Assembly: GCA_024709955.1 (NCBI GenBank)
Contig: JANJVS010000168.1
Coordinates: forward strand, 1-34,171
Reading direction: 5' to 3'
Origin: Rhodocyclaceae bacterium
GTDB taxonomy: Bacteria > Pseudomonadota > Gammaproteobacteria > Burkholderiales > Rhodocyclaceae
DNA: 34,171 bases
Positions 25,215 through 34,171 of this stretch are shown here, in pieces. Under the pieces are notes generated by a model. That model was not told the origin of the DNA. It saw only the letters and a program-made list of their open reading frames with translations, and did no database searches. Each line of letters opens with the position of its first letter. The stretch's first letter is position 1. The translations under genes and the position numbers were made by a program.

Positions 25215-26135
25215 ATGCTCAAGCAACGCACCCTCAAGACCCTGGTCCGCGCCACCGGCGTCGGCCTGCATTCCGGAGAAAAGGTGACGCTGGTGCTGCG
25301 CCCTGCCGCGCCGGGAACGGGCATCGTCTTCCGGCGGGTGGACCTGACGCCGCCGGTCGAGCTGAAGGCCGATCCCTACGGCGTGGGCGATACGCGCATG
25401 GCTTCCTGTCTGGAAAAGGACGGCGCCAAGCTCGGCACGGTCGAGCATCTGATGTCGGCGCTGGCCGGCTTGGGCATCGACAACCTCTACGTCGATGTGG
25501 ATGCCGAGGAAATCCCGATCATGGACGGCTCGGCGGCGCCCTTCGTCTTCCTGCTGCAGTCCGCCGGCATCGTCGAGCAGGAGGCACCCAAGCGCTTCCT
25601 GCGGGTCAAGAAGACCGTCGAGGTACGCGAGGGCGACAAGTGGGCGCGGCTCTCGCCCTACGAGGGCTTCCGCCTCGAATTCTCGATTCAGTTCAATCAT
25701 CCGGCGGTGGATCGCAGCGGCACGCGTGTCGTCGTCGATTTCGCCGACCAGTCCTACATGCGCGACGTCGCGCGTGCGCGCACTTTCGGCTTCACCCAGG
25801 ACGTCGAGGCGATGCGCGCCCAGGGGCTGGCCCTCGGCGGCAGCCTGGAAAACGCCATCGTGATGGACGAGTACCGCGTGCTCAACGCCGACGGGTTGCG
25901 TCTGCCGGACGAGTTCGTGCGCCACAAGGTGCTCGACGCCATCGGCGACCTCTATCTGGTCGGGGCTCCGCTGCTGGCCGCCTTCGCCGCCCACAAGTCG
26001 GGCCATGCGATGAACAACCGCCTGCTGCGCGCCCTGCTGGCCGATGCCGAAGCATGGGAATGGGCCACCTTCGAGCGTCCCGAGACGACGCCGGCGCCCG
26101 TGGCCCGCCTCTACCCCGACTTGCAGTTCGCCTGA
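25215..26135 (+). CDS. lpxC: UDP-3-O-acyl-GlcNAc deacetylase LpxC
   Basis: The protein has 306 residues. Zinc ligands His78 (TVEHL), His237 and Asp241 ([10 protein letters not shown]), the base Glu77 and His264 (KSGHAMNN) all match E. coli positions with an offset of one. It performs the committed step of lipid A synthesis. I chose the ATG at 25215 because MLKQRTLK matches the family. A TTG at 25194 lies exactly at the predicted transcript start and would add seven residues; that seems less likely. No strong Shine-Dalgarno sequence is visible for the ATG. Confidence 0.96.
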   Translation: MLKQRTLKTLVRATGVGLHSGEKVTLVLRPAAPGTGIVFRRVDLTPPVELKADPYGVGDTRMASCLEKDGAKLGTVEHLMSALAGLGIDNLYVDVDAEEIPIMDGSAAPFVFLLQSAGIVEQEAPKRFLRVKKTVEVREGDKWARLSPYEGFRLEFSIQFNHPAVDRSGTRVVVDFADQSYMRDVARARTFGFTQDVEAMRAQGLALGGSLENAIVMDEYRVLNADGLRLPDEFVRHKVLDAIGDLYLVGAPLLAAFAAHKSGHAMNNRLLRALLADAEAWEWATFERPETTPAPVARLYPDLQFA

Positions 26136-26178
26136 GGTCGCGGGCACGCCGGCGGTCGCCAGCCAAGGGGAAAACACC

Positions 26179-26364
26179 ATGCTGTTGCTGCGCATCGTCG
26201 GCATCCTGACCGCCTTCGCGATCGGCGCCGGCATCGTCGCCTACCTGCTTACCGGTCGGCGCGACTATCTGCTGCTGGCCGGGCGGATTGCCAAGTTCGC
26301 CCTGATCTTCGCCCTCGTGCTGTTCGCCTTGCTGGCCTTCGAGCGCCTGATCGTCATGGTCTGA
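26179..26364 (+). CDS. Small membrane protein with two helices
   Basis: The protein has 61 residues with two predicted membrane helices (about 3-25, MLLLRIVGILTAFAIGAGIVAY, and about 36-58, IAKFALIFALVLFALLAFERLI), joined by a short loop LLTGRRDYLLLAG. AAGGGGA lies 8 nt before the ATG. I chose this start because the upstream extension of the frame overlaps lpxC and has no hydrophobic character. Its function is unknown; similar short ORFs after lpxC occur in related bacteria as far as I recall. A T motif begins two bases after its stop. Confidence 0.72.
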   Translation: MLLLRIVGILTAFAIGAGIVAYLLTGRRDYLLLAGRIAKFALIFALVLFALLAFERLIVMV

Positions 26365-26365
26365 T

Positions 26366-26391
26366 CACCGTCCCGCCCGCGCCGAGTTTTC
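26366..26391 (-). repeat. T motif copy 7 (between two convergent genes)
   Basis: 23 of 26 matches, of the C variant, extending as GTGATCAG. It fills most of the gap between the small membrane protein gene and the dciA stop. Confidence 0.7.
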
Positions 26392-26403
26392 GCGGCGCGG
26401 CGC

Positions 26404-26889
26404 TCAGGTGTTGCGCAGCAGCTTTTCGAGCGCGCGGCGGACCGGGGAATCCTCTTCCAAGCCGCTGGCCAGCGATGCGAGCGCCAGCTTTGGCCTGCTG
26501 CCGATAGTTTTAGGCGAGGCAGGACGCATCCCTGCCAATGGGCGGCGGCGCGCTTGCACGCGCACCTCTATTCCGGTAACCTCCTGCCCCTGTTGGATAA
26601 AACTCTCGGCAAGCCGGGGCGCCAATTGCCTGAGCTTGACCGCGACCGCGCCGCTGTCGGCGTGGATAACAACCTTGCCCCGCTTGAGATTCGCGATGCG
26701 GGTACCCGGTAACAGATAGGCTGGCAACGCGGCATCGAGCAGGACTTGCAGGCGTTGCAGCCGGCTGGCCTGCTCGGCGATGCGAGCGAAGGCGTCGGCT
26801 GCGGCGAGATGGTCCCCCACCGTGCCGCGACTGCGTGGAGATGCGCCGGCTGGTTTGCGCGCTGTTGTTCTCGTTTTATTGGACGACAT
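26404..26889 (-). CDS. dciA: DUF721/DciA-like protein
   Basis: The protein has 161 residues. A basic, disordered start (SSNKTRTTARKPAGASPRSRG) precedes a DUF721-like domain: LQRLQVLLDAALPAYLLPGTRIANLKRGKVVIHADSGAVAVKLRQLAPRL, with the KRGKVVIHADSGAVA strand pattern typical of the family. DciA proteins help load the replicative helicase DnaB in bacteria without DnaC. Position between lpxC and secA is the common one for this family. The start ATG shares a CATG with an ATG on the other strand. TAATAT on the - strand (26934-26939) could be its -10 box. Confidence 0.78.
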   Translation of the reverse strand: MSSNKTRTTARKPAGASPRSRGTVGDHLAAADAFARIAEQASRLQRLQVLLDAALPAYLLPGTRIANLKRGKVVIHADSGAVAVKLRQLAPRLAESFIQQGQEVTGIEVRVQARRRPLAGMRPASPKTIGSRPKLALASLASGLEEDSPVRRALEKLLRNT

Positions 26890-26929
26890 GTCGGCAAACC
26901 TGTGGTTGGCGAGAAAAGGGAGAAAGCGC

Positions 26930-27883
26930 GTGCATATTATTCTGGTCTCCGATCGACTGGCAACCGCCCGCACCATCACTTTGAGTGGCGGGCATCTGGC
27001 CCTGATTGCCAGCGCATTGGTCGTCGTGGTGCTGGCGTTGTCCTCGATGATGTCCTATTTCACCGTGCGGCACGCCGCCGAGATCCGACTCCCCTTCCTG
27101 CAGGAACTGCTGCGCAGCATCAGCCTGGAGGAAGCGAGCAAGACCCGCGAGCTGGTGCGCGAGAACCTGGCGACCATGGCCGCCCGCCTTGGCCAGATGC
27201 AGGGACAGTTGATGCAGCTCGATTCCCTCGGCGAGCGTCTCGCCGGACTGGCCGGCGTCAAGCCGGCCGACGCCAAGAACGCCGCGGCCCAGAAGGCCGC
27301 CGGCAACGCGGGGCGCGGCGGCCCCCTGCTGCGCCCCGACAACCTGACCACGCACGATTTGCAAAACGCCCTCGACGAACTGGCGCGCCAGGTCGAGGTG
27401 CGCAGCGACACGCTGGCGGCGCTGGAGCACAGCATTTTCGAGGAACGCATCCGCAAGCACCTGCTGCCCACCGCGCTGCCGGTGATCGAAGGGGTTCACA
27501 TGTCGTCGAATTTCGGCTGGCGCCTCGATCCCTTCACCGGCCAGACGGCGATGCACGAAGGCATCGACTTCATCGCCGAGCCCGGCACGCCGATCCTCGC
27601 GGCGGCCGCGGGCATCGTCAAGACGGCCGAGCTCCATCCCCAGTACGGCAACATGGTGGAGATCGACCACGGCAACGACCTGATCACCCGCTATGCCCAT
27701 GCCAGGGAACTCAACGTCAAGGTCGGCGAATTCGTCAAACGCGGCCAGCGCATCGCCGCCGTGGGCTCGACCGGCCGCTCCACCGGCCCGCATCTGCATT
27801 TCGAGGTGCGCATCGGCGGTGCCGCGCAGAATCCCTCGCGCTTCCTCGAACAAGGCAATTCCCGGCTGGCGCGCCGCAACTGA
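26930..27883 (+). CDS. M23-family (LytM) metallopeptidase
   Basis: The protein has 317 residues from a GTG start with a good Shine-Dalgarno sequence (AAGGGAG, 7 nt away). One membrane helix lies at about 22-42. A helical region follows (about 55-120, 165-190). The LytM domain is at the C-terminus: NFGWRLDPFTGQ, His209 and Asp213 in HEGIDF, and His288/His290 in HLHFEV. The zinc site is therefore complete, and the enzyme should cut peptide crosslinks in the periplasm. An ATG at 26888 in the same frame would add 14 residues (SANLWLARKGRKRV), but it lies at or before the likely transcript start. Divergent from dciA; secA follows. Confidence 0.88.
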   Translation: MHIILVSDRLATARTITLSGGHLALIASALVVVVLALSSMMSYFTVRHAAEIRLPFLQELLRSISLEEASKTRELVRENLATMAARLGQMQGQLMQLDSLGERLAGLAGVKPADAKNAAAQKAAGNAGRGGPLLRPDNLTTHDLQNALDELARQVEVRSDTLAALEHSIFEERIRKHLLPTALPVIEGVHMSSNFGWRLDPFTGQTAMHEGIDFIAEPGTPILAAAAGIVKTAELHPQYGNMVEIDHGNDLITRYAHARELNVKVGEFVKRGQRIAAVGSTGRSTGPHLHFEVRIGGAAQNPSRFLEQGNSRLARRN

Positions 27884-27903
27884 CCGATCGCCCCCGGCGG
27901 CCA

Positions 27904-27922
27904 CGGGATCTTCCCGGTTTTT
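27904..27922 (+). terminator. Weak intrinsic terminator after the M23 gene
   Basis: CGGGA / TCCCG with a 3-nt loop, then GTTTTT. The stem is only 5 bp, so efficiency may be modest. Confidence 0.5.
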
Positions 27923-27942
27923 CCTAGGCGCAGGTCAAGGCA

Positions 27943-28086
27943 GGGGGGCTATCCCCCCATGCTAGAATTTTTCCCTTTGGCGCTGCCTGTTTAGGCGTGA
28001 CTTTCCATGATTCCCGGTTTTGGCGCAGCCGGACGTCCGCTGCGCGGATCCGTCTGGCACCGAAACCGGCCACCGAGCGGTAAAAA
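27943..28086 (+). promoter_or_regulatory. secA promoter and structured leader
   Basis: An extended -10, TGCTAGAAT (box 27963-27968), follows a G6/C6 hairpin (27943-27958). From the likely start at about 27975 the leader runs about 112 nt. It can fold with an outer stem (28014-28020 with 28063-28069, CCGGTTT / AAACCGG) around an inner arm (28023-28029 with 28039-28045, GCGCAGC / GCTGCGC). No SecM-like reading frame with a stalling motif is seen in it. Confidence 0.5.
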
Positions 28087-30818
<2,732 letters not shown>

Positions 30819-30819
<1 letters not shown>

Positions 30820-31895
30820 TGGTGCTGACCACCATCGCGGCGGAGCGGGATGCGGCCGGGCGCTGCGTGCGCATCCTCGATCAGACGCGCCTGCCGCTTG
30901 AAACCGTCTTCGTGCGGCTGGCGACGCTGGAGGACGCCGCCCACGCGATCCGCGTCATGCAGGTGCGCGGCGCGCCGCTGATCGGCGCCACCGCCGCCTA
31001 CGGCGTCGCCCTCGGCCTCCAGCAGGGACTGCCGCTCGACACGGTCGTCGCGACCCTCGCGGCGACGCGTCCGACGGCGGTCAACCTGCACTGGGCGCTC
31101 GCGCGCATGCGCCGCGCGCTGGAAAGCGAAGCTTCGGCGGAGGCTAACATCGGCGGAGCCGATGTTGAGTCGCAAGGCGACGGCCGAAGCCAAAACTCGG
31201 CGCTGGCGGAACGGTGCGCGGCCGCCTGGAACGAGGCGGATGCCATCGCCCACGAGGACGCGGCGGCCAACGCCGCCATCGGCCGCCACGGCTTGGAACT
31301 CCTCAAGCCCATCGCCGCGCGCAAGGGCCGCGTCGCTGTCATGACCCACTGCAACGCCGGCTGGCTCGCCACCGTCGCCCACGGCACGGCGCTTGCCCCG
31401 ATCTACGCGGCCCAGGCCGCCGGCCTGGACGTGCATGTCTGGGTCTCCGAGACGCGGCCGCGCAACCAGGGCCAGCTGACGGCCTGGGAGCTGCGCGAGG
31501 CCGGCGTACCCCATACCTTCATCGCCGACAACGCCGCCGGCCTGCTGCTGATGCAGGGCAAGGTGGACTGCGTGATCGTCGGCGCCGACCGTATCGCCGC
31601 CAACGGCGACACCGCCAACAAGATCGGTACCTATCTGAAAGCGCTGGCGGCACGGGCGCACGGCGTGCCCTTCTACGTCGCCGCGCCGCTATCCACCATC
31701 GACTTCGCCTGTCCCGCCGGCGCGCAGATCCCCATCGAGGAGCGCGCGGCCGAGGAAGTGCTCGCCGGCCCGCTGGCCGGCTTCGCCGCCGTCGCCAATC
31801 CGGCCTTCGACGTCACGCCCGCCGGTCTGATCGCCGGCATCGTCACCGAGCACGGGGTCTTTCCCGCCGCCGGCCTGCGAGCCGCGCAAGGATAA
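30819..31895 (+). CDS. mtnA: S-methyl-5-thioribose-1-phosphate isomerase
   Basis: The protein has 358 residues of the eIF2B-like isomerase family. RGAPLIGATAAYG, the catalytic Cys178 in MTHCNAG and Asp257 in GADRIAANGD, and NKIGTYLKALAA are typical. It converts methylthioribose 1-phosphate, and in some bacteria 5-deoxyribose 1-phosphate, to the ribulose form. Residues 105-133 are a hydrophilic insert with no counterpart I can recall in the family. It is encoded by H element copy B (20 codons) and a T motif, in frame, between two helices of the N-terminal domain. The active site is intact, so the enzyme is probably functional. Confidence 0.94.
31131..31190 (+). repeat. H element copy B (inside mtnA)
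   Basis: It is exactly 60 bp, so it keeps frame. Outer arms 31131-31138 and 31183-31190 (GCTTCGGC / GCCGAAGC) enclose a 9-bp hairpin 31146-31154/31158-31166 (AACATCGGC / GCCGATGTT, loop GGA) and a 5-bp hairpin 31169-31173/31177-31181 (loop AAG). All stems are perfect; the RNA would be a three-way junction. Confidence 0.75.
31191..31216 (+). repeat. T motif copy 8 (inside mtnA)
   Basis: 24 of 26 matches, C variant. It directly follows H copy B and is read as QNSALAERC, a frame different from that in rsmI, murE and the aldolase. Confidence 0.8.
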
Positions 31896-31897
31896 CC

Positions 31898-32536
31898 ATG
31901 CACGCCGCCGTGCTCGCCACCGCGCGCGCCATGAACGCCAGCGGCATCAACCGCGGCGCCGCCGGCAACGTCAGCGCGCGCTGCGCCGGCGGCTTCGTCA
32001 TCACGCCGACCGGCATGCCCTACGACGAATGCGTGGCGGCCGACATGGTAAAAGTCGGCGCCGACGGGACGGTGAGCGGTCGCCGCGCGCCGTCGTCGGA
32101 ATGGCGCTTCCACCGCGACATCTACGTCGCGCGGCCCGAGGCCGGCGCGGTGATTCACGCCCACTCGCCGTTCGCCACCACCCTGGCCTGCCAGGAACTG
32201 GGCATCCCGCCCTTCCACTACATGATCGCGCGCTTCGGCGGCGACACGGTGCGCTGCGCCGCCTACGCGACCTTCGGCACCCAGGAGCTCTCCGATGCGA
32301 TGCTCGCCGCCCTAGTGGAACGGCGTGCCTGCCTGATGGCGCATCACGGCATGGTGGTGTTCGGCCGCGATCTCAAGGAGGCGCTGGCGCTGGCGGTCGA
32401 GCTCGAAACCCTCTGCGAGCAGTACTGGCGCGTGCTGCAGCTCGGCGCGCCGAAGCTGCTGCCGGCCGAGGAGATGGCGCGCGTCATCGAGAAGTTCGCC
32501 GGCTACGGCCAGCAGCCGGCGCCCGCCGCGGAATAG
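31898..32536 (+). CDS. FucA-like class II aldolase, probably methylthio/deoxyribulose-1-phosphate aldolase
   Basis: The protein has 212 residues and closely follows E. coli FucA: SSEWRFH (Glu68), HAH (His87, His89), HYMIARFGGD, AAYATFGTQELS and MAHHGMVVFG (His149-His150) supply the zinc and base residues. FucA splits fuculose 1-phosphate to DHAP and lactaldehyde. Directly after mtnA, the likelier substrates are methylthioribulose or 5-deoxyribulose 1-phosphate, as in the published Ald2 DHAP shunt; MtnB dehydratase is a related alternative but lacks the FucA-type SSEWRFH context. Residues 51-59 (VKVGADGTV) are encoded by a T motif. It starts 2 bp after the mtnA stop. Confidence 0.85.
   Translation: MHAAVLATARAMNASGINRGAAGNVSARCAGGFVITPTGMPYDECVAADMVKVGADGTVSGRRAPSSEWRFHRDIYVARPEAGAVIHAHSPFATTLACQELGIPPFHYMIARFGGDTVRCAAYATFGTQELSDAMLAALVERRACLMAHHGMVVFGRDLKEALALAVELETLCEQYWRVLQLGAPKLLPAEEMARVIEKFAGYGQQPAPAAE
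32049..32074 (+). repeat. T motif copy 9 (inside the aldolase gene)
   Basis: 23 of 26 matches. It is read as VKVGADGTV, in the same frame as the rsmI and murE copies. Part of the similarity could be natural protein sequence. Confidence 0.6.
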
Positions 32537-32558
32537 CCGGGGCGCGGCGGCGTAGCGC

Positions 32559-33188
32559 ATGGAACTGCTTCCGCTCGCCATCGCCTGGTGCGCCTATGCG
32601 GCCCTGCATTCGCTGCTGGCCGCCTTCGCCGTCAAGCGGCGCATCGCCGCGCGCTGGCCCGGCCTGATGCCCGGCTATCGTCTCGGCTACAACCTGGTGG
32701 CCGTTGTCACGGCGCTGCCGCTGGTCTGGCTGATCCATGCGACGCCGGGCGACTGGCTGTGGCGCTGGACGGGCTTGGCGGCCTGGCTCGCCAACGGCCT
32801 CGCGCTGGCGGCCATCGGCGTGCTGTTCCTGTCGTCGCGTCATTACGACATGGACGAATTCCTCGGCCTGCGCCAACTCCGCGAAGACTCGCCGCGACCC
32901 GACCGGCCGGGCGGCTTCAGCCTCTCGCCCTTCCACCGCTTCGTGCGCCACCCCTGGTATTGCTGCGGCCTCGTGCTGGTGTGGACGCGCGACATGAATC
33001 CGGCGCTGCTGCTCTCGGCGCTGGCGATCACGCTGTATTTCGTCGTCGGTTCGCGGCTGGAGGAACGCAAACTGATCGCGCTGCACGGCGAGCGCTACCG
33101 CCGCTACATGGCGCGCGTGCCGGGACTCTTGCCGCTGCCTTGGAAGTATCTGCGCCGCGCCGAGGCGCGGGAATTGACCGGCGGTTAG
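32559..33188 (+). CDS. ICMT/PEMT-like membrane methyltransferase family protein
   Basis: The protein has 209 residues with about five membrane helices (about 4-24, 45-66, 74-95, 131-146, 150-166). The C-terminal half carries the phospholipid/isoprenylcysteine methyltransferase pattern: RFVRHPWYCCGLVLVW, then GSRLEERKLIALHGERYRRYMARVPGLLP, where RHPxY and EExxL...Y/F..Y bind SAM and the substrate in the family. The actual substrate cannot be told; lipid or small-molecule methylation is possible, and related proteins are annotated NnrU-like. It lies 22 bp after the aldolase, is probably cotranscribed, and overlaps the convergent apaG by 4 bp. Confidence 0.72.
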   Translation: MELLPLAIAWCAYAALHSLLAAFAVKRRIAARWPGLMPGYRLGYNLVAVVTALPLVWLIHATPGDWLWRWTGLAAWLANGLALAAIGVLFLSSRHYDMDEFLGLRQLREDSPRPDRPGGFSLSPFHRFVRHPWYCCGLVLVWTRDMNPALLLSALAITLYFVVGSRLEERKLIALHGERYRRYMARVPGLLPLPWKYLRRAEARELTGG

Positions 33189-33568
33189 TGCAGCGTGCGC
33201 GGCATCGCCAGCATGAACTCGGGGATCGGCGCCTCGAAGCGCGTGCCGTCCTCGGCGACCATCTGGTAGCTGCCGCTCATGGTGCCCACCGGCGAGGCCA
33301 GCGGGCAGCCGCTGGTGTATTCGAAGGATTCGCCCGGCTTCAGCAGCGGCTGGTGGCCGACCACGCCGAGGCCGCGCACCTCCTCCTTCTTGCCTTCCGC
33401 GTCGGTGATGATCCAGTGGCGGGAGATCAACTGGGCCGCCACCGAGCCGCTGTTGGTGACGGTGATGGTGTAGGCGAAGAAATAGCGCTCCGCGTCTGGA
33501 TCGGACTGCTCCGGCAGGTATTGGGTCGTCACCTCGATCGCGATTTCGTATTTTTTCGACTCGGCCAT
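33185..33568 (-). CDS. apaG: ApaG protein
   Basis: The protein has 127 residues of the ApaG fold: IEVTTQYLPEQS, RYFFAYTITVTNSG, LISRHWIITDAEGKKEEVRGLGVVGHQPLLKPGESFEYTSGCPL, and GTMSGSYQM are all conserved. The function of ApaG is not settled; mutants in enterobacteria affect Co2+ tolerance and Ap4A-related traits. I chose the ATG at 33568; the frame extends to 33595 but that start lies upstream of the likely -10 box (TATAAG on the - strand, 33582-33587). It is divergent from rpe. Confidence 0.95.
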   Translation of the reverse strand: MAESKKYEIAIEVTTQYLPEQSDPDAERYFFAYTITVTNSGSVAAQLISRHWIITDAEGKKEEVRGLGVVGHQPLLKPGESFEYTSGCPLASPVGTMSGSYQMVAEDGTRFEAPIPEFMLAMPRTLH

Positions 33569-33581
33569 TGCGGGGTCCCTG

Positions 33582-33637
33582 CTTATAGCTGCCATCAGAA
33601 AGTCTTAGCCGGCCTGATGGGCGGGCGCGGCTAGAAT
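33582..33637. promoter_or_regulatory. Divergent apaG/rpe promoter region
   Basis: TATAAG on the - strand (33582-33587) would start apaG only about 7 nt before its ATG. TAGAAT on the + strand (33632-33637) would start rpe near 33644. A strong GAGGAGGG Shine-Dalgarno sequence (33657-33664) precedes rpe. Confidence 0.5.
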
Positions 33638-33670
33638 CGGACCATTCTAATTCAACGAGGAGGGTTCTCC

Positions 33671-34171
33671 ATGCAGTACCGCATCGCCCCGTCCATCCTG
33701 TCCGCCAACTTCGCCCGCCTCGGCGAGGAAGTGGACGACGTGCTCGCTTCCGGCGCCGACATCGTGCATTTCGACGTGATGGACAACCATTACGTGCCCA
33801 ACCTCACCATCGGCCCGCTGGTCTGCGAGGCGCTGCGCAAGCACGGCGTGACCGCGCCGATCGACGTGCACCTGATGGTCAAGCCGGTCGATCGCATCAT
33901 CCCCGACTTCGCCAAGGCCGGCGCCACCTACATCACCTTCCATCCGGAGGCCTCCGAGCACATCGATCGCACCATCGGCCTCATCAAGGAAAGCGGCTGC
34001 AAGGCCGGCCTGGTGTTCAACCCGGCCACGCCGCTCGACGTGCTCGAATACACCCTCGACAAGCTCGACATGGTGCTGCTGATGTCGGTGAACCCCGGCT
34101 TCGGCGGCCAGAAGTTCATTCCCTACGTGCTCGACAAGGCGAAGAAGGTGCGCCAGATGATCGACGCGCGT
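33671..34171 (+). CDS. rpe: Ribulose-phosphate 3-epimerase, N-terminal part
   Basis: The first 167 codons are present; the gene runs off the end of the window. [56 protein letters not shown] and [14 protein letters not shown] are standard Rpe sequences, with the metal-binding His and Asp of HFDVMD and the His of DVHLMV present. It interconverts ribulose 5-phosphate and xylulose 5-phosphate. Only the last strands of the barrel are missing. Confidence 0.96.
   Translation, partial: MQYRIAPSILSANFARLGEEVDDVLASGADIVHFDVMDNHYVPNLTIGPLVCEALRKHGVTAPIDVHLMVKPVDRIIPDFAKAGATYITFHPEASEHIDRTIGLIKESGCKAGLVFNPATPLDVLEYTLDKLDMVLLMSVNPGFGGQKFIPYVLDKAKKVRQMIDAR

Noticed and set aside
26888-26929. ATG at 26888 as the start of the M23 peptidase
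   Set aside because: It has no Shine-Dalgarno sequence and lies at the likely transcript start; the GTG at 26930 has AAGGGAG at ideal distance.
27943-27958. G6/C6 hairpin as a terminator before secA
   Set aside because: It is not followed by a T-run and sits upstream of an extended -10 box, so it is more likely part of the promoter region.

Overview
The window is GC-rich chromosomal DNA from a Gram-negative, LPS-making, DAP-peptidoglycan bacterium. Gene order and protein sequences point to a betaproteobacterium, most likely near the Rhodocyclales; this is inferred from memory, not from a search. Almost every gene is housekeeping. No phage, CRISPR, rRNA or tRNA was seen.

Layout. (1) 1-1577, + strand: the 3' end of ssb and an orphan membrane-anchored TAXI-family binding protein. 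(2) 1564-4025, - strand: a tight envelope/heptose block, yraN, a secreted HIRAN protein, gmhA (diaA-like), dolP and rfaE2, read from 4025 down to 1564. (3) 4024-6890, + strand: rsmI, pyrC, a small lipoprotein and the RNase P RNA gene. (4) 7084-25166, + strand: a complete dcw (division and cell wall) cluster, mraZ rsmH ftsL ftsI murE murF mraY murD ftsW murG murC murB ddl ftsQ ftsA ftsZ. It has a MraZ-box promoter in front and an intrinsic terminator after ftsZ. (5) 25182-30819: lpxC, a two-helix membrane peptide, divergent dciA and an M23 peptidase, then secA with a structured leader. (6) 30819-34171: mtnA with a FucA-like class II aldolase (probably a methylthio/5-deoxy-pentose salvage pair), an ICMT-like membrane methyltransferase, apaG (-) and the start of rpe.

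How it fits together. The dcw genes overlap by 1-11 bp almost throughout, so they are probably translationally coupled. They build UDP-MurNAc-pentapeptide (murB-F, ddl), lipid I/II (mraY, murG) and the divisome (ftsL, I, W, Q, A, Z). lpxC, gmhA, rfaE2 and dolP serve the outer membrane, and secA exports the envelope proteins.

The unexpected layer is a family of short dispersed repeats. A 26-bp motif (called T here; core AAAAGTCGGCGC, ending ACGGTG) occurs nine times with 22-26 of 26 matches. Six copies lie inside essential or metabolic genes and three lie between genes. A second, about 60-bp element (called H here; GGCTAAC - hairpin - GTTRAG) occurs three times. Its stems differ in sequence but keep pairing, and in two copies it abuts a T motif. 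One H copy sits in a 104-bp insertion that splits the ftsW/murG overlap and leaves two differently coded copies of the ftsW C-terminus, one lying in a perfect 20-bp-arm palindrome. Another H copy is translated in frame inside mtnA. The third lies in a 343-bp spacer that separates murG from murC. This repeat system is the most likely undescribed item in the window.
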